This document shows positions 8,051-18,502 of a stretch of 64,000 bases of DNA, piece by piece. Under the pieces are notes generated by a model, which did no database searches, had not been told where the DNA came from, and worked only from the letters and a program-made list of their open reading frames with translations. The position numbers were made by a program, and so were the translations under genes. Within the stretch, counting starts at the first letter, position 1. Every line of letters begins with the position of its first letter. This stretch comes from Gp6-AA40 sp963742105 (GTDB lineage Bacteria; Acidobacteriota; Vicinamibacteria; Vicinamibacterales; UBA2999), in contig CAVUKN010000007.1 of NCBI GenBank assembly GCA_963742105.1, positions 1,612,001 through 1,676,000 on the forward strand, in the 5' to 3' direction.

Positions 8051-8514
8051 GCGAGCCACCCTGCGGGAACCGCCAGCATCAGCCCTCGCATGACAAGGTT
8101 CCCGTACAGCGCGGCCATGCCGTCGTCGGCCATGACCCCCAGTCCGCCAGGCAACTGCTCAAATCGCCCCGCCGGCCATGGTTTGATGACGTCGAGCAAA
8201 CGGAACACCAGGAACCCGACCAGGGCACCCGTCCAGTTGACGGGCAAGAACGCGAGCGTAATCAGCATTCCGACGACTTCGTCCATCACGACCGGCGCAG
8301 GATCGATGCCACCGAAATGATGCTCCGCCTCAGTGCCACTCCAGACGCCGATTAGAAATAGCGCCACGATGGTCACCGCCTCGACCACGTGTGAATCGGC
8401 GCTGCGAACCAGCGCATAGGCGATGAGACCGACGGCAGATCCGAATGTACCAGGCGCAATCGGCACGTAGCCGATGTACCCGCAGGTGGCGATGAACAGG
8501 CCGAGTCGACGCAT
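8047..8514 (-). CDS. pgpA: Phosphatidylglycerophosphatase A
   Basis: Small membrane phosphatase (155 residues) that removes phosphate from phosphatidylglycerophosphate to give phosphatidylglycerol. Family motifs are present: PIAPGTFGSAVGL near the N-terminus, the metal-binding PAPVVMDEVVGML, FRLLDVIKPWPA, and GGLGVMADDGMAALYGN with the DD pair. Three or four hydrophobic segments are expected. It lies 15 nt after the RDD gene and overlaps cinA by 4 nt (ATGA). With plsY and gpsA on the same strand it makes this run strongly phospholipid-oriented. Confidence 0.94.
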   Translation of the reverse strand: MRRLGLFIATCGYIGYVPIAPGTFGSAVGLIAYALVRSADSHVVEAVTIVALFLIGVWSGTEAEHHFGGIDPAPVVMDEVVGMLITLAFLPVNWTGALVGFLVFRLLDVIKPWPAGRFEQLPGGLGVMADDGMAALYGNLVMRGLMLAVPAGWLA

Positions 8515-8529
8515 TACGCCCGGGGCCGG

Positions 8530-9480
8530 TCAGGCGGTCGGGAGTGACACCACGCGTGTGTGCGCGAGGCGATCGTGCAGTGCTCGTCGATCGGCACCGA
8601 ACAGCGCCGGCATGAACCCGGCTCCCAGAAGGACAAACGAAACCGCTCCGGCCAGTGCACGGTGCACGGCATGTGCCGCATCGAGCGGTCGGTCGTCGTC
8701 GCCGAGCACCCGGATGTTGACGGCCATCTTCCCGATGGTCTGGCCACCGACGCAGGTAAACGCCGTGAAATACGACAATTTCAACAGGCCGAGGAACGTC
8801 ACCATCGGGAGCAGCGGCAGAGCCTCCCACTCGTTCATCGTCAGCGACGCCATCCGAAGCGTGAGGTACAGCACCACCGCATCGATTGTGAAAAGTATTG
8901 TGTGATCGATCACCGCGGCGACGAGCCGGCGCATCGGACGACTCGCCTCCAGGTGCGGCGATGGCGCCGATGAGGCCTGGGTTTCGACGGGCAGCGCTGG
9001 CGGCGCTGGCTCGTCGGCAAAATCGAGCCGTGGTTCCACCACGCGTTCGACCGCCTTCGGAGTCGCCCGCAATTTTGGCAGGTCGGGAGTGCGCCGTACC
9101 GAGAGCGGAGCGCGCGGTGCCGAAGGGACTTTAATGAGAGGCTCGTCATCCGTCGGCGATGTACGGAACAGCGGCAACACGGGCTCGCCCCGAAACGACG
9201 GCGGCGGTTGCGCTGGCTCGAACGCGAGATCGAGGACAGGCGCGGGCGGCGTGCTCGGTGCCGGTGCGATCGCCGGTGGTGTGACGACGCCCGCCAGCGC
9301 GGCGGCGCCGACTCCTCGATCCAGTATTCCCACCCACTTCGTGTGTGCCTCATCTGCGTCCTGGCGAAGGCTCAGTTCAGCGGCGGGCTCCTCCGTGGCG
9401 ATCAGTGAGAAATCGTAGCCGCAGTTGCGGCAACGCTCGGCTGTGTCGAACCCGAGATACGTGCACTTCGGACACTTCAT
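8530..9480 (-). CDS. RDD-domain membrane protein with N-terminal zinc ribbon
   Basis: 316 residues. The protein opens with a C4 zinc ribbon (CPKC at 3-6 and CRNC about 12 residues later). A proline- and alanine-rich linker, probably disordered, runs to about residue 175. The RDD domain follows: PMRRLVAAVIDHTILF with its Arg-Asp signature, then membrane segments, the characteristic GGQTIGKMAVNIRV loop and a terminal HDRLAHTRVV. RDD proteins are poorly defined; some are implicated in ion or small-molecule handling. The start overlaps the upstream TPR gene by 4 nt (ATGA), so the two are probably co-translated and may act together. Confidence 0.85.
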   Translation of the reverse strand: MKCPKCTYLGFDTAERCRNCGYDFSLIATEEPAAELSLRQDADEAHTKWVGILDRGVGAAALAGVVTPPAIAPAPSTPPAPVLDLAFEPAQPPPSFRGEPVLPLFRTSPTDDEPLIKVPSAPRAPLSVRRTPDLPKLRATPKAVERVVEPRLDFADEPAPPALPVETQASSAPSPHLEASRPMRRLVAAVIDHTILFTIDAVVLYLTLRMASLTMNEWEALPLLPMVTFLGLLKLSYFTAFTCVGGQTIGKMAVNIRVLGDDDRPLDAAHAVHRALAGAVSFVLLGAGFMPALFGADRRALHDRLAHTRVVSLPTA

Positions 9481-10271
9481 CGACCCGGCCCCTTGTCCCG
9501 GTCGAGCGGCAATCCGGCGGCAGCGAGCGCATCGCGCTGAACGATGGCTTTCAACTGATCCGCCTGCGGTCTGAGTGGGTCAGTCCTGGTGATCCGATCG
9601 AGCACGAACAGCGCCTCCTTCAGTTTCCCGCCTTCATGGAGATCCCGCGCTCGCGCCAGCAGCATCTCCGAGGTCCGGACAATCGGCAGCGGTTCGGGGC
9701 GCACGGCGTCTGCCGGCGGCGCGGCGATCGGCAGTTCGGCGATCCATGACGCGACGGGCAGCGCAACCAGTACGATGGCCGTGGCGATCACGACGCTGGC
9801 GATCACCGTCGGCAGCCAGCGCCGTGCGTGCGCCTGATGCTCGGTGTCCTGGACTTCCCGCGCGCGCCGATTCGAACGGACCAGATCGGTTGCAACGTCG
9901 AAGCGGTTGAGCCGCTGGAGGAACAAGAGAGCCAGGTCAGTGGGACCGCCCTCTTCCACTGCGCGCACCAGAAGCAGCCGGGCCGATTCCGTGTCCCCTG
10001 CCTGGTACGCGGCGATCCCGCGATGGAGCAGTTCCTCGCTCTCGCGCTCGCGCTCGGCCTGCGCACCACGGGCACGTTCGATGTACGCACGCGCGCGGCC
10101 GTGGCCGCGTTCGAGGAACGCGACGCGCGTCCAGATACTGATGGCTTCTTCGTAGCGTCCGGCGAAATAGCGATCGAGTCCGGCGAGGAGCAATTCCTCG
10201 ATGCGCGCCTCTCGCTCGGGATCCGGTGACGCGCCCGCGCCGGCGGGGTCGACTGGCAGCGTCTCAGGCAT
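9477..10271 (-). CDS. TPR-like protein with one central membrane segment
   Basis: 264 residues from the chosen ATG at 10271. The N-terminal half is alpha-helical with TPR-like spacing (AGLDRYFAGRYEEAISIWTRVAFLERGHGRARAYIERA, given only in outline, then YQAGDTESARLLLVRAVEEG). A single membrane helix follows (WLPTVIASVVIATAIVLVALPVASWIA region). The C-terminal half has another helical repeat, ARDLHEGGKLKEALFVLDRI. A scaffold or assembly role is likely but the partner is unknown. It is the first gene of the 10.3-kb minus-strand run and overlaps the RDD gene by ATGA. A TTG 16 codons upstream is possible but begins in the promoter region. Confidence 0.75.
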   Translation of the reverse strand: MPETLPVDPAGAGASPDPEREARIEELLLAGLDRYFAGRYEEAISIWTRVAFLERGHGRARAYIERARGAQAERERESEELLHRGIAAYQAGDTESARLLLVRAVEEGGPTDLALLFLQRLNRFDVATDLVRSNRRAREVQDTEHQAHARRWLPTVIASVVIATAIVLVALPVASWIAELPIAAPPADAVRPEPLPIVRTSEMLLARARDLHEGGKLKEALFVLDRITRTDPLRPQADQLKAIVQRDALAAAGLPLDRDKGPGR

Positions 10272-10307
10272 CGAAAAGGACCGCGGAACCGCTCCGCGGC
10301 GACTGCG

Positions 10308-10336
10308 ATTATCGAGCAAAAACTCCTGTGATACAA
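10308..10336 (-). promoter_or_regulatory. Candidate sigma-70 promoter for the 10.3-0 kb minus-strand run
   Basis: On the minus strand TTGTAT (10336-10331) and GATAAT (10313-10308) are spaced by 17 nt. Initiation would fall near 10301, about 30 nt before the TPR start codon. The intervening leader includes a CCGCGG-7-CCGCGG hairpin (10281-10298) that could affect translation. The -10 is good and the -35 weak. The region is shared with the divergent ftcD gene. Confidence 0.45.
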
Positions 10337-10344
10337 GAGTTTAG

Positions 10345-11241
10345 ATGCCACTTGCCGAGTGCGTCCCGAACATCAGCGAGGGTCGTCGCGCCTTCATCGT
10401 CGACCAGATCGTCGCGGCGGTGCGAGCGGTGCCAGGTGCTCGAGTACTCGACGTCTCGTCCGATGCCTCTCACAACCGATCCGTCATTACCATGGTCGGT
10501 TCCGCGGACTCACTTCGATCGGCGGTGCTCGCGCTGTACGCGGAAGCGATCGCCTCGATCGACCTGCGCAGGCACACTGGCGCTCACCCCCGGCTTGGCG
10601 CGATCGACGTGGTCCCGTTCGTTCCGATCGACGGGATGACGATGGGCGACTGCGTGACGCTGGCGAGGGAGATCGGTGCGCTGGTCGGGGCGCGTTTCCA
10701 GCTTCCGGTGTTCCTCTACGAGGCGGCCGCGACGACGCCGGCACGACGGAACCTCGCCGATATCCGGCGCGGCGAGTTCGAAGGACTGCCCGCTCGGCTC
10801 GCACAGCCGGACTGGGCGCCGGACTTCGGTCCTGCAACGCCGCATCCCTCCGCCGGCGCAACCGTGATTGGCGCGCGCATGCCGCTCGTCGCGTTCAACG
10901 TCAACTTGTCCACATCGCGCCTCGACGTCGCGAAAGCGATCGCCGCAATAGTCCGTGAGAGCAGCGGCGGGCTGCCTTCGGTCAAGGCACTCGGCGTGCC
11001 GCTCGCCGATCGAGGCATCGCCCAGGTGTCGATGAACCTGACCAACTACCAGCACACCTCAATCGTCCGCGCCTTCGATGCCGTCAGCACCGAGGCGGCC
11101 CGCCATGGCGTCTCCGTGCTCGACAGCGAGATCATCGGTCTGGTTCCGGCGGCCGCTCTCGCCGGTGTCTCCCCGGAGCGCCTTCTGCTGGCAGGGTTCC
11201 GGGACGACCAGATCCTCGAAACCCGGCTGCGGCACTTGTAG
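10345..11241 (+). CDS. ftcD: Glutamate formimidoyltransferase
   Basis: Transfers the formimino group of N-formimino-L-glutamate to tetrahydrofolate, the last step of one histidine-degradation route. The N-terminal subdomain starts ECVPNISEGRR and contains VLDVSSDASHNRSV, with the catalytic-histidine region around RRHTGAHPRLGAIDVVPF. The second subdomain shows PLVAFNVNLST, and VKALGVPL followed by QVSMNLTNY. At 298 residues it is the transferase domain only, without the cyclodeaminase domain of mammalian FTCD. No hut genes are adjacent. An inverted repeat (AAACTC ... GAGTTT, 10319-10342) sits directly before the ATG and could be an operator. Confidence 0.93.
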   Translation: MPLAECVPNISEGRRAFIVDQIVAAVRAVPGARVLDVSSDASHNRSVITMVGSADSLRSAVLALYAEAIASIDLRRHTGAHPRLGAIDVVPFVPIDGMTMGDCVTLAREIGALVGARFQLPVFLYEAAATTPARRNLADIRRGEFEGLPARLAQPDWAPDFGPATPHPSAGATVIGARMPLVAFNVNLSTSRLDVAKAIAAIVRESSGGLPSVKALGVPLADRGIAQVSMNLTNYQHTSIVRAFDAVSTEAARHGVSVLDSEIIGLVPAAALAGVSPERLLLAGFRDDQILETRLRHL

Positions 11242-11442
11242 CGCTTCCGGCCTGTTCACGGCACGTGCGAAAAAGTGTGCGAGCCTTGCCAAATTGAGGC
11301 GCCCGCCCCACATACCCGGAATCGGACGGTGTTCCGCCTGTCCCACGAATGGAACGGATCGCCCAGCGCCCGTCGGGAATGCGAAAAAAATCGCGGAGCC
11401 GCCAACTTCGGTGCCGCAACTGACGTCTACTGAGTCGACACC

Positions 11443-14127
11443 GTGAAGCTACCGTGGATCCCTGGCTTGCTGCTGACGGCCCTCGCCACGTGTCCCGTCG
11501 GCGTTCGGGCGCAAGAGCCGCCGAAACCCCTGATCCCTGCGGTCGAAGTCCACGCCGTGCGCACCTCGCACCCGCCGAATATCGACGGCCACCTCAACGA
11601 AGAAGCGTGGGTGGGGGCACCGCCGGTGTCCGGCTTCGTCCAGCGGGATCCGAACGAAGGCAAGCCGGCGACGGAAGACACCGAGATCCGGATCCTCTAC
11701 GACGACACGGCGATCTATATCGGCGCCCGACTCTTCGATGACGACCCGCAGGCGCTCGCCCGACGGTTGTCGGCGCGCGACAACGGCTTCGATTCGGATT
11801 GGATCGGCGTCTACCTCGATCCGCTGCACGACCGCCTCACCGGCGCGATGTTTCGCGTGTCGGCGGCCAATGCCCAGCAGGACATGGTTTTGTACAACGA
11901 CAGCTGGACGGACTCGAGTTGGGATGCCGTGTGGCAATCGCAGGTCAGCGTGGACGAACGCGGCTGGACCGCCGAGATCCGCATCCCCTTATCGCAGCTG
12001 CGGTTTACCGGGGCGACGCAGCAGACGTGGGGCATCAACGTCGAGCGCTACGTGCGCAGGAAGAACGAGAGCACGTTCCTCCGCATGGTTCCCAAGAACG
12101 AGTCGGGTCTGGCCTCGCGCATGGTCGATCTCTCCGGGATGAATGGACTCAAGCCGGGCCGGCATCTCGAACTGCTGCCGTACACGGCCGCGCGCGCCGA
12201 ATTCATCCAGCCACTCGTCAGCAATAACATCCGCACACCGTTCAACGACGGCTCGCGTGCTTTCGCGTCTGCGGGTCTTGACCTGAAGTGGGGCCTCACG
12301 AACAACCTGACCGTAACGGGCACGGTCAACCCCGACTTCGGGCAGGTCGAAGTCGATCCCGCCGTCGTCAACCTGACCGCGTTCGAGACCTTCTTCCCGG
12401 AGAAGCGCGCATTCTTCCTCGAGGGATCGCAGATCTTCGGCAACTTCGGGCAGGGTGGGGCCAACGACTCGTGGGGGTTCAACAACTCCGAGCCGCAGCT
12501 TTTCTACTCCCGCCGCATCGGCCGTGCGCCGCAGGTCACGGCGGGAGGAGACTTTTCCGACGTGCCGTCCGCGACCACCATCCTGGGTGCCGCAAAGCTC
12601 ACAGGCAAGACCAGCGGCAACTGGAGCCTGGGTTTCCTGGAAGCCGTGACCGCCGAAGAGTCGGCGCAAACGCAGACCGGCTTCGTCCGCGACAGCATCG
12701 TGGTCGAACCTCTCACCAACTATCTGGTGACGCGCGTACAGCGTGATATCGGCAAGCGCGCCGGAGTCGGTTTTCTGATGACGGCGGCCAATCGTGAGCT
12801 CACCGACGAGCGCATGCGCAAGTCGCTGGTCGGCCAGGCCTACGTCTTCGGCACCGACGGGTACTTCTTTTTCGACAAGGATCGCGAATGGGTCGTCACC
12901 GGACGGCTGTCGGCCAGCGACGTCTCGGGCACGGCGACGACGATCAACGGATTGCAGCGCGCACCGCAGCGCTACTATCAGCGGCCGGACGCCCCGCAGG
13001 TGTCTCTGGATCCGACCCGCACGTCACTTCAGGGCGTCACCGGCCGGATCATGCTCAACCGCAACACCGGTATCTGGCGTGTGAATGCCTCGCTCTGGGG
13101 GGTGAGTCCAGGATTCGAGTCGAACGACCTCGGCTTTCTCAGCACGGCCGATCGCGGCGGGATGCATGCGGTCTGGACGCTGCGGGACAACACGCCGGGC
13201 CGTCTGCTGCGAAGCCGGTTCTTCTGGTTCGGCAAGTGGTACACGTGGAACTTCAACCGCGATCTGCAGAGTGACGGCGCTCAGGGTTCCTACCAGATGC
13301 AGTTCCTGAACTACTGGAACCTGAACGTCAACTCGGGCTGGAACCGGACGACGCAGAACGATCGGTTCACCCGCGGCGGTCCCAGCGCCGAAAGCCCTGC
13401 CGGACAATTCTTGAACGTGAACGGCGGCACCGATGGACGCAAGCCGCTTTCGATGAACGGCTTCTACAGCAAGAACTGGTGCGACTGCGACGGGGGCAGC
13501 TATGGAACCGGCGTGACCGTGAACTACAAACCTTCCAGCCGCCTGACCATCTCCACCGGACCGAACTGGAACCACAACCGGCAAGCCGCACAGTACGTCA
13601 CGACCGTGTCCGACGCGACGGCCACCCAGACCTATGGTGGACGCTATGTCTTCGGCGAACTGGATCAGCGGCAACTGACGCTGCAGACCCGCGTCACGGC
13701 GCTGGTCTCGTCCAAAATGTCGATCACGCTGTTCGTGCAGCCGCTGATCGCCGTTGGCGACTATACGGAGTTCAAGGAACTGCAGGCGCCGAGGACGTTC
13801 GACTTTACGCACTACACAGACAGCGGCACGCACCTGATCGACTATGACGCCGACGCCAAGCTGTACACCGTGTCTCCTGATACCGCGGCCGGTGCCGCAG
13901 CCTTCACCTTCCGTGACCCCGACTTCAACCTGAAGTCGGTGCGCACGAATGCCGTCCTCCGATGGGAGATCAAGCCGGGGTCGACCTTCTATGCGGTGTG
14001 GACCCGCCAGCAGCAGGACACCAACTATCCCGGCACGTATTCGCTCTCACGCGACACCAGGCGGATGTTCCGCGCCCCCGGAGACGACGTGTTCCTGGTG
14101 AAGATGGCGTACTGGATCGGGCACTAA
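11443..14127 (+). CDS. DUF5916 outer-membrane protein with N-terminal CBM9-like domain
   Basis: 894 residues from a GTG start. A signal peptide ends around VGVRAQ (residue 24). A carbohydrate-binding family 9-like sandwich spans about 35-205 (PPNIDGHLNEEAW, DTEIRILYDDTAIYIGARLFD, WTAEIRIPLSQLRF). The rest is the DUF5916 region, rich in alternating aromatic strands typical of an outer-membrane barrel, with VTGTVNPDFGQVEVDPAVVN and FPEKRAFFLEGS. This architecture is common in Bacteroidota and Acidobacteriota and is presumed to act in surface binding or uptake of glycans or peptides. Substrate unknown. It stands alone, followed by the family C repeat. Confidence 0.88.
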   Translation: MKLPWIPGLLLTALATCPVGVRAQEPPKPLIPAVEVHAVRTSHPPNIDGHLNEEAWVGAPPVSGFVQRDPNEGKPATEDTEIRILYDDTAIYIGARLFDDDPQALARRLSARDNGFDSDWIGVYLDPLHDRLTGAMFRVSAANAQQDMVLYNDSWTDSSWDAVWQSQVSVDERGWTAEIRIPLSQLRFTGATQQTWGINVERYVRRKNESTFLRMVPKNESGLASRMVDLSGMNGLKPGRHLELLPYTAARAEFIQPLVSNNIRTPFNDGSRAFASAGLDLKWGLTNNLTVTGTVNPDFGQVEVDPAVVNLTAFETFFPEKRAFFLEGSQIFGNFGQGGANDSWGFNNSEPQLFYSRRIGRAPQVTAGGDFSDVPSATTILGAAKLTGKTSGNWSLGFLEAVTAEESAQTQTGFVRDSIVVEPLTNYLVTRVQRDIGKRAGVGFLMTAANRELTDERMRKSLVGQAYVFGTDGYFFFDKDREWVVTGRLSASDVSGTATTINGLQRAPQRYYQRPDAPQVSLDPTRTSLQGVTGRIMLNRNTGIWRVNASLWGVSPGFESNDLGFLSTADRGGMHAVWTLRDNTPGRLLRSRFFWFGKWYTWNFNRDLQSDGAQGSYQMQFLNYWNLNVNSGWNRTTQNDRFTRGGPSAESPAGQFLNVNGGTDGRKPLSMNGFYSKNWCDCDGGSYGTGVTVNYKPSSRLTISTGPNWNHNRQAAQYVTTVSDATATQTYGGRYVFGELDQRQLTLQTRVTALVSSKMSITLFVQPLIAVGDYTEFKELQAPRTFDFTHYTDSGTHLIDYDADAKLYTVSPDTAAGAAAFTFRDPDFNLKSVRTNAVLRWEIKPGSTFYAVWTRQQQDTNYPGTYSLSRDTRRMFRAPGDDVFLVKMAYWIGH

Positions 14128-14160
14128 GTAAGTAGAAAGTGCAAACTTCAAAGTGCAAAG
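14128..14160. repeat. Left arm of heptad repeat family C (AAAGTG/CACTTT type)
   Basis: Directly after the DUF5916 stop come imperfect copies of an AAGTGCAAA-like heptad/octad. They are the reverse complement in kind of the CTTTCCA array at 14608-14704. Together they bracket the four-helix-bundle gene. Confidence 0.6.
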
Positions 14161-14233
14161 TAGGTGGGAAGCCGGCCTTTGCGACTACTTTCGAGGAGCT
14201 GCAACTCGGAACGCCTGGTGCAACACCGTTTGG

Positions 14234-14605
14234 ATGCCGCCACGAGATCTTATCGAGAGGACGCGCGAGTTCGCCGTTGCAGTGACCAGATTTCTTCGGA
14301 CGATTCCCGGAACTGACGAGGCCCGTGAGGCGGCCGGCCAACTGCGCCGCGCCGCCAACTCGACTCGCTCGAATTATCGGGCGGCGAGGAAAGGCCGTTC
14401 ACGACGGGAGTTCGTAGCGAAACTTGGAACGGCCGCCGAGGAGGCGGATGAGTGTGTCGACTGGTTAGAATACTTGGAAGAAACCGGAATTGCGACGAAC
14501 GCCGCGCTTTTAGCGGAGTCTCGCGAGATCGCCTCGATCCTGACTGCCGCGCTCAAAACGGCCCGCGCAAATTCGAATCGTACCGACTGCCCACCCAAGA
14601 GCTAG
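14234..14605 (+). CDS. Four-helix-bundle protein (S23 / 23S-rRNA intervening-sequence family)
   Basis: 123 residues; start chosen at the ATG encoding MPPRDLIERTREFAVAV. It has the family pattern: an N-terminal helix beginning LIERTREFAVAVTRF, then GQLRRAANSTRSNYRAARKGRSRREFVAKL, then EEADECVDWLEYLEETG and a final ALKTARA helix. Relatives are encoded inside insertions in 23S rRNA genes, near diversity-generating retroelements (Avd) and as scattered solo genes; they bind nucleic acid but have no agreed function. Here it is neither in rRNA nor beside a retroelement. It stands alone between inverted arms of a heptad repeat, convergent with ntrX, which looks like an inserted cassette. Confidence 0.9.
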   Translation: MPPRDLIERTREFAVAVTRFLRTIPGTDEAREAAGQLRRAANSTRSNYRAARKGRSRREFVAKLGTAAEEADECVDWLEYLEETGIATNAALLAESREIASILTAALKTARANSNRTDCPPKS

Positions 14606-14607
14606 AC

Positions 14608-14689
14608 GCACTTTCAGCTGCTTTCCACTTTCCACTTTCCACTTTCCACTTTTCACTTTCCACTTTTAACTTCCTTTCACCCTCACACC

Positions 14690-14704
<15 letters not shown>
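14608..14704. repeat. Right arm of heptad repeat family C (unit CTTTCCA)
   Basis: At least eight head-to-tail copies of a 7-bp unit CTTTCCA with variants (CTTTTCA, CTTTTAA, CTTTCAC) occupy the space between the four-helix-bundle gene and ntrX. The array extends into the ntrX coding end. A facing-arm version of the same family, with no gene inside, is at 58141-58313. Confidence 0.88.
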
Positions 14705-16069
<1,365 letters not shown>

Positions 16070-16074
16070 TTAGG

Positions 16075-16173
16075 AATTGACGAATTGACGAATTGACGAA
16101 TTGACGAATGGATTGAACGACTGAGTCCCGCCCCCCAATTCGTCAATCCGTAAATTCGCCAATCCGTCAATCT
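16075..16173. repeat. Inverted octamer array, family A, between ntrY and ntrX
   Basis: Four to five copies of GAATTGAC (16075-16111), a spacer of about 25 nt, then degenerate reverse-complement copies (16136-16173, including AATTCGTC and AATCCGTC). Same unit as 5353-5478 and 18405-18502. It starts 6 nt upstream of the ntrX ATG and ends about 10 nt from the ntrY stop, so a transcript of both genes would carry the hairpin. Confidence 0.88.
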
Positions 16174-16182
16174 CGTTGATCG

Positions 16183-18405
16183 TCACGTCGTCGGCAGCTC
16201 AATGGTAAATCGAGTGCCGCGTGGTGTGTTGTCACCCACTTCGATGGACCCGCCGTGCTCGGCGATGATGCGCCGGACGATGGCCAGGCCGAGGCCGCTG
16301 CCGCGCTGCTTCGTCGAGTAGTACGGCAGAAACAGCTTGTCGCGTTCGGCCAGCGGGATCCCCGGGCCGTCATCGGCCACGACGATGCGAACGACGCTGT
16401 TGGCGCGGTCGTGCAGCGTCGAGATATCGATTCGCCCTTCGCGATGCATTGCCTCGATGGCGTTGTCGATTAAATTGATGACGACGCGCCGGAGCTGCTC
16501 GGGGTCCACCGACACCCTCGGCACGTCCGTCCCGTAACTCGCGCACAATTCGACACTGGTGAACAGGCCGCGATACAGGCCCAACGCGTCATCGAGCAGG
16601 CCGTGGAGATCGGTCGATACGGCACGCGGCGCCGGCATCCTGGCGAATTGCGAGAACTCGTCCACCAGGCCCTTGAGTGATTCGACCTCGCCAACGATGG
16701 TGGTCGTGCACTCCTCCACCAGCGCCCGCGTCGGTTCCGCGGCGCTGCTGAAATGACGGCGGAGGCGCTCGGCACACAGCTGGATCGGCGTCAGCGGGTT
16801 CTTGATCTCGTGCGCGAGCCGCCGGGCGACTTCGCGCCACGCCGCAACCTTCTGCGCCCGGATCAGCGGCGAGACATCGTCGAAGACAATCACGGTTCCA
16901 TCCGTCCCGCCGTCGTCGCGACGAAGCGGCGTCGTCATCACCGCCAGGTGCAGTTCGCGTCCGTCACGGGTGATCGACACGTCCTGCGGCGGCAGGTCAA
17001 CACTCTTCCGGGATGTCTGATCGAGCAGGGCCCCCAACGGCTTCAGCTCCGGCGACCCGAAAACAGCGGCGGCCGGCAATCCGGAGACGTGGACATCGAT
17101 CCCGAGAAGACGCGAGGCCGCTGAATTCCACGTCCGGATGCGCCCCGACGGGTCGACAGAGATGACCCCGGTCGCAATCCGTTCCAGGATCGTTTCGACA
17201 TATCGGCGTCGGCCCTCGATCTCTTCGTGCGTGTTCTGCAGCTCCACGGACGACTGCTCGAGCTGCCGGCGACTGGCCGCAATATCGGCGGCCATGCGAT
17301 TGAACGCGTCCATCAGCGATCCGAACTCGTCGCTGGTTTCCGGCTCGACGCGATGATCGAGGTGACCGGCGCCGATTTCGCGCGCCGCGATCGCCAGCGT
17401 CTGGACCGGTCGGGTGATGCGCTTGGCGACGTACAGGCCCATCCAGGTGGCGCTGACCAGGATCATCAGCGTCAGCATCAGAAAGAACGAGAGGTAGACA
17501 CCGGCGAGCGGCTGCTTGAGCACGCGAAGCTGCTGGTACGACTCGTATGCGGAGGTCATGCGGCGCGCCCGCGTGGCGAACTGGCCAGTGACGTGCCCGC
17601 TGGCAATCACCACACCTCGCACCGGCAAGCCCGCGGCCTGAATAGGAACCGCGGCACGAATCAGTTCGCCACCATTCGGAAGCGGTTCCACGTCGCGCAC
17701 TTCCGGAACGCCCCGCGCCGCCCGGCGGGCCAGCGTCTCGGCACCGGTTGGCGAATAGTTCTCCGGAATGACGTGCGCCTTCGCCGTTGCGACCAGCTGA
17801 GGATCGTCGGGACCCGAAACGATGCGATAGACCTCGACCAGCGCCAGCCGATCGGCGGTGACTTCCGGCGCGATCGCATCGTGCACTGCGCCACGATTAC
17901 CAGACAGGTCGATCGACGACAGCATCCTCGCCAGCAGCTGGGCGCGCCCGGCCACCTGCTGCTGACGCTCCTGATACACGTCCGCGGCCATCGCGTTGGC
18001 GGCGGACAGCACCTCGTCCATCGGCGCGTTGAACCAGCGATCCACGCTGTTCCGAATGAGCTCGCCGCCGACAATCAGCACGAGCACGGCCGGAATGATC
18101 GTCATGCCGAGCAGAGCGGCGACGAGCTTGGCGCGGAAACGGGCGAACGGCAGCGCCCGCCGGCGCTCGACGATCATCTTGACGATGTTGCGGGCCAGGA
18201 CGAATCCCAGCGCGACGAGCATCGTCAGGTTGGTGGCAGAGAGAGCGTAGAGGACGAACTCGGTGAGGAAATCCGGAGCGAGAGACGATGACCGGCTGGC
18301 CAGCGCGAGCAGCGCCGCGAGGACGCCGACGAGCAAAATGATGCCGACGACGAGCAGCCGCGTGTTGTCACGAAACGGCTTGCGAGCGGGAACGGATGCT
18401 GGCAT
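16183..18405 (-). CDS. ntrY: NtrY-like membrane sensor histidine kinase
   Basis: 740 residues. Membrane segments lie at about 17-37, 45-72, 95-115 and 302-325, with a periplasmic sensor region between the last two. A HAMP linker follows (about 326-380), then a PAS domain (about 400-515, ISVDPSGRIRTWNSAASRLLGID). The HisKA box has catalytic H532 in AHEIKNPLTPIQ. The ATPase domain shows INLIDNAIEAM, VADDGPGIP and GSGLGLAIVRRI. This matches the NtrY architecture; the partner regulator lies just downstream beyond an inverted repeat array. The signal is not known; in other bacteria NtrYX answers nitrogen, redox or envelope cues. Confidence 0.93.
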   Translation of the reverse strand: MPASVPARKPFRDNTRLLVVGIILLVGVLAALLALASRSSSLAPDFLTEFVLYALSATNLTMLVALGFVLARNIVKMIVERRRALPFARFRAKLVAALLGMTIIPAVLVLIVGGELIRNSVDRWFNAPMDEVLSAANAMAADVYQERQQQVAGRAQLLARMLSSIDLSGNRGAVHDAIAPEVTADRLALVEVYRIVSGPDDPQLVATAKAHVIPENYSPTGAETLARRAARGVPEVRDVEPLPNGGELIRAAVPIQAAGLPVRGVVIASGHVTGQFATRARRMTSAYESYQQLRVLKQPLAGVYLSFFLMLTLMILVSATWMGLYVAKRITRPVQTLAIAAREIGAGHLDHRVEPETSDEFGSLMDAFNRMAADIAASRRQLEQSSVELQNTHEEIEGRRRYVETILERIATGVISVDPSGRIRTWNSAASRLLGIDVHVSGLPAAAVFGSPELKPLGALLDQTSRKSVDLPPQDVSITRDGRELHLAVMTTPLRRDDGGTDGTVIVFDDVSPLIRAQKVAAWREVARRLAHEIKNPLTPIQLCAERLRRHFSSAAEPTRALVEECTTTIVGEVESLKGLVDEFSQFARMPAPRAVSTDLHGLLDDALGLYRGLFTSVELCASYGTDVPRVSVDPEQLRRVVINLIDNAIEAMHREGRIDISTLHDRANSVVRIVVADDGPGIPLAERDKLFLPYYSTKQRGSGLGLAIVRRIIAEHGGSIEVGDNTPRGTRFTIELPTT

Positions 18406-18502
18406 TGACGGATTGACGAATTTGCGAATTGACGAATTGATTGTCAGTTGGTCGGCAATTTCTCCATAAATTCGTCAATTCGCAAATGCGTCAATTCGTC
18501 AC
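18405..18502. repeat. Inverted octamer array, family A, between nrdR and ntrY
   Basis: Left arm 18405-18442 (GGATTGAC, GAATTTGC, GAATTGAC, GAATTGAT). A spacer of about 30 nt follows, then right arm 18469-18502 (AATTCGTC, AATTCGCA, AATGCGTC, AATTCGTC). It begins immediately downstream of the nrdR stop and reaches the ntrY start codon. Third copy of family A; the two arms are near-perfect complements, including the shared variant (AATTTGCG against CGCAAATG). Confidence 0.88.

Noticed and set aside
14234..14605. 23S rRNA intervening sequence
   Set aside because: The gene family fits, but no rRNA sequence flanks it.
14234..14605. Accessory gene (Avd) of a diversity-generating retroelement
   Set aside because: No reverse transcriptase, template repeat or variable repeat is nearby.
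17227..18291. 354-codon plus-strand open frame
   Set aside because: Antisense of the NtrY sensor region, with low-complexity Arg/His/Asp composition typical of shadows.
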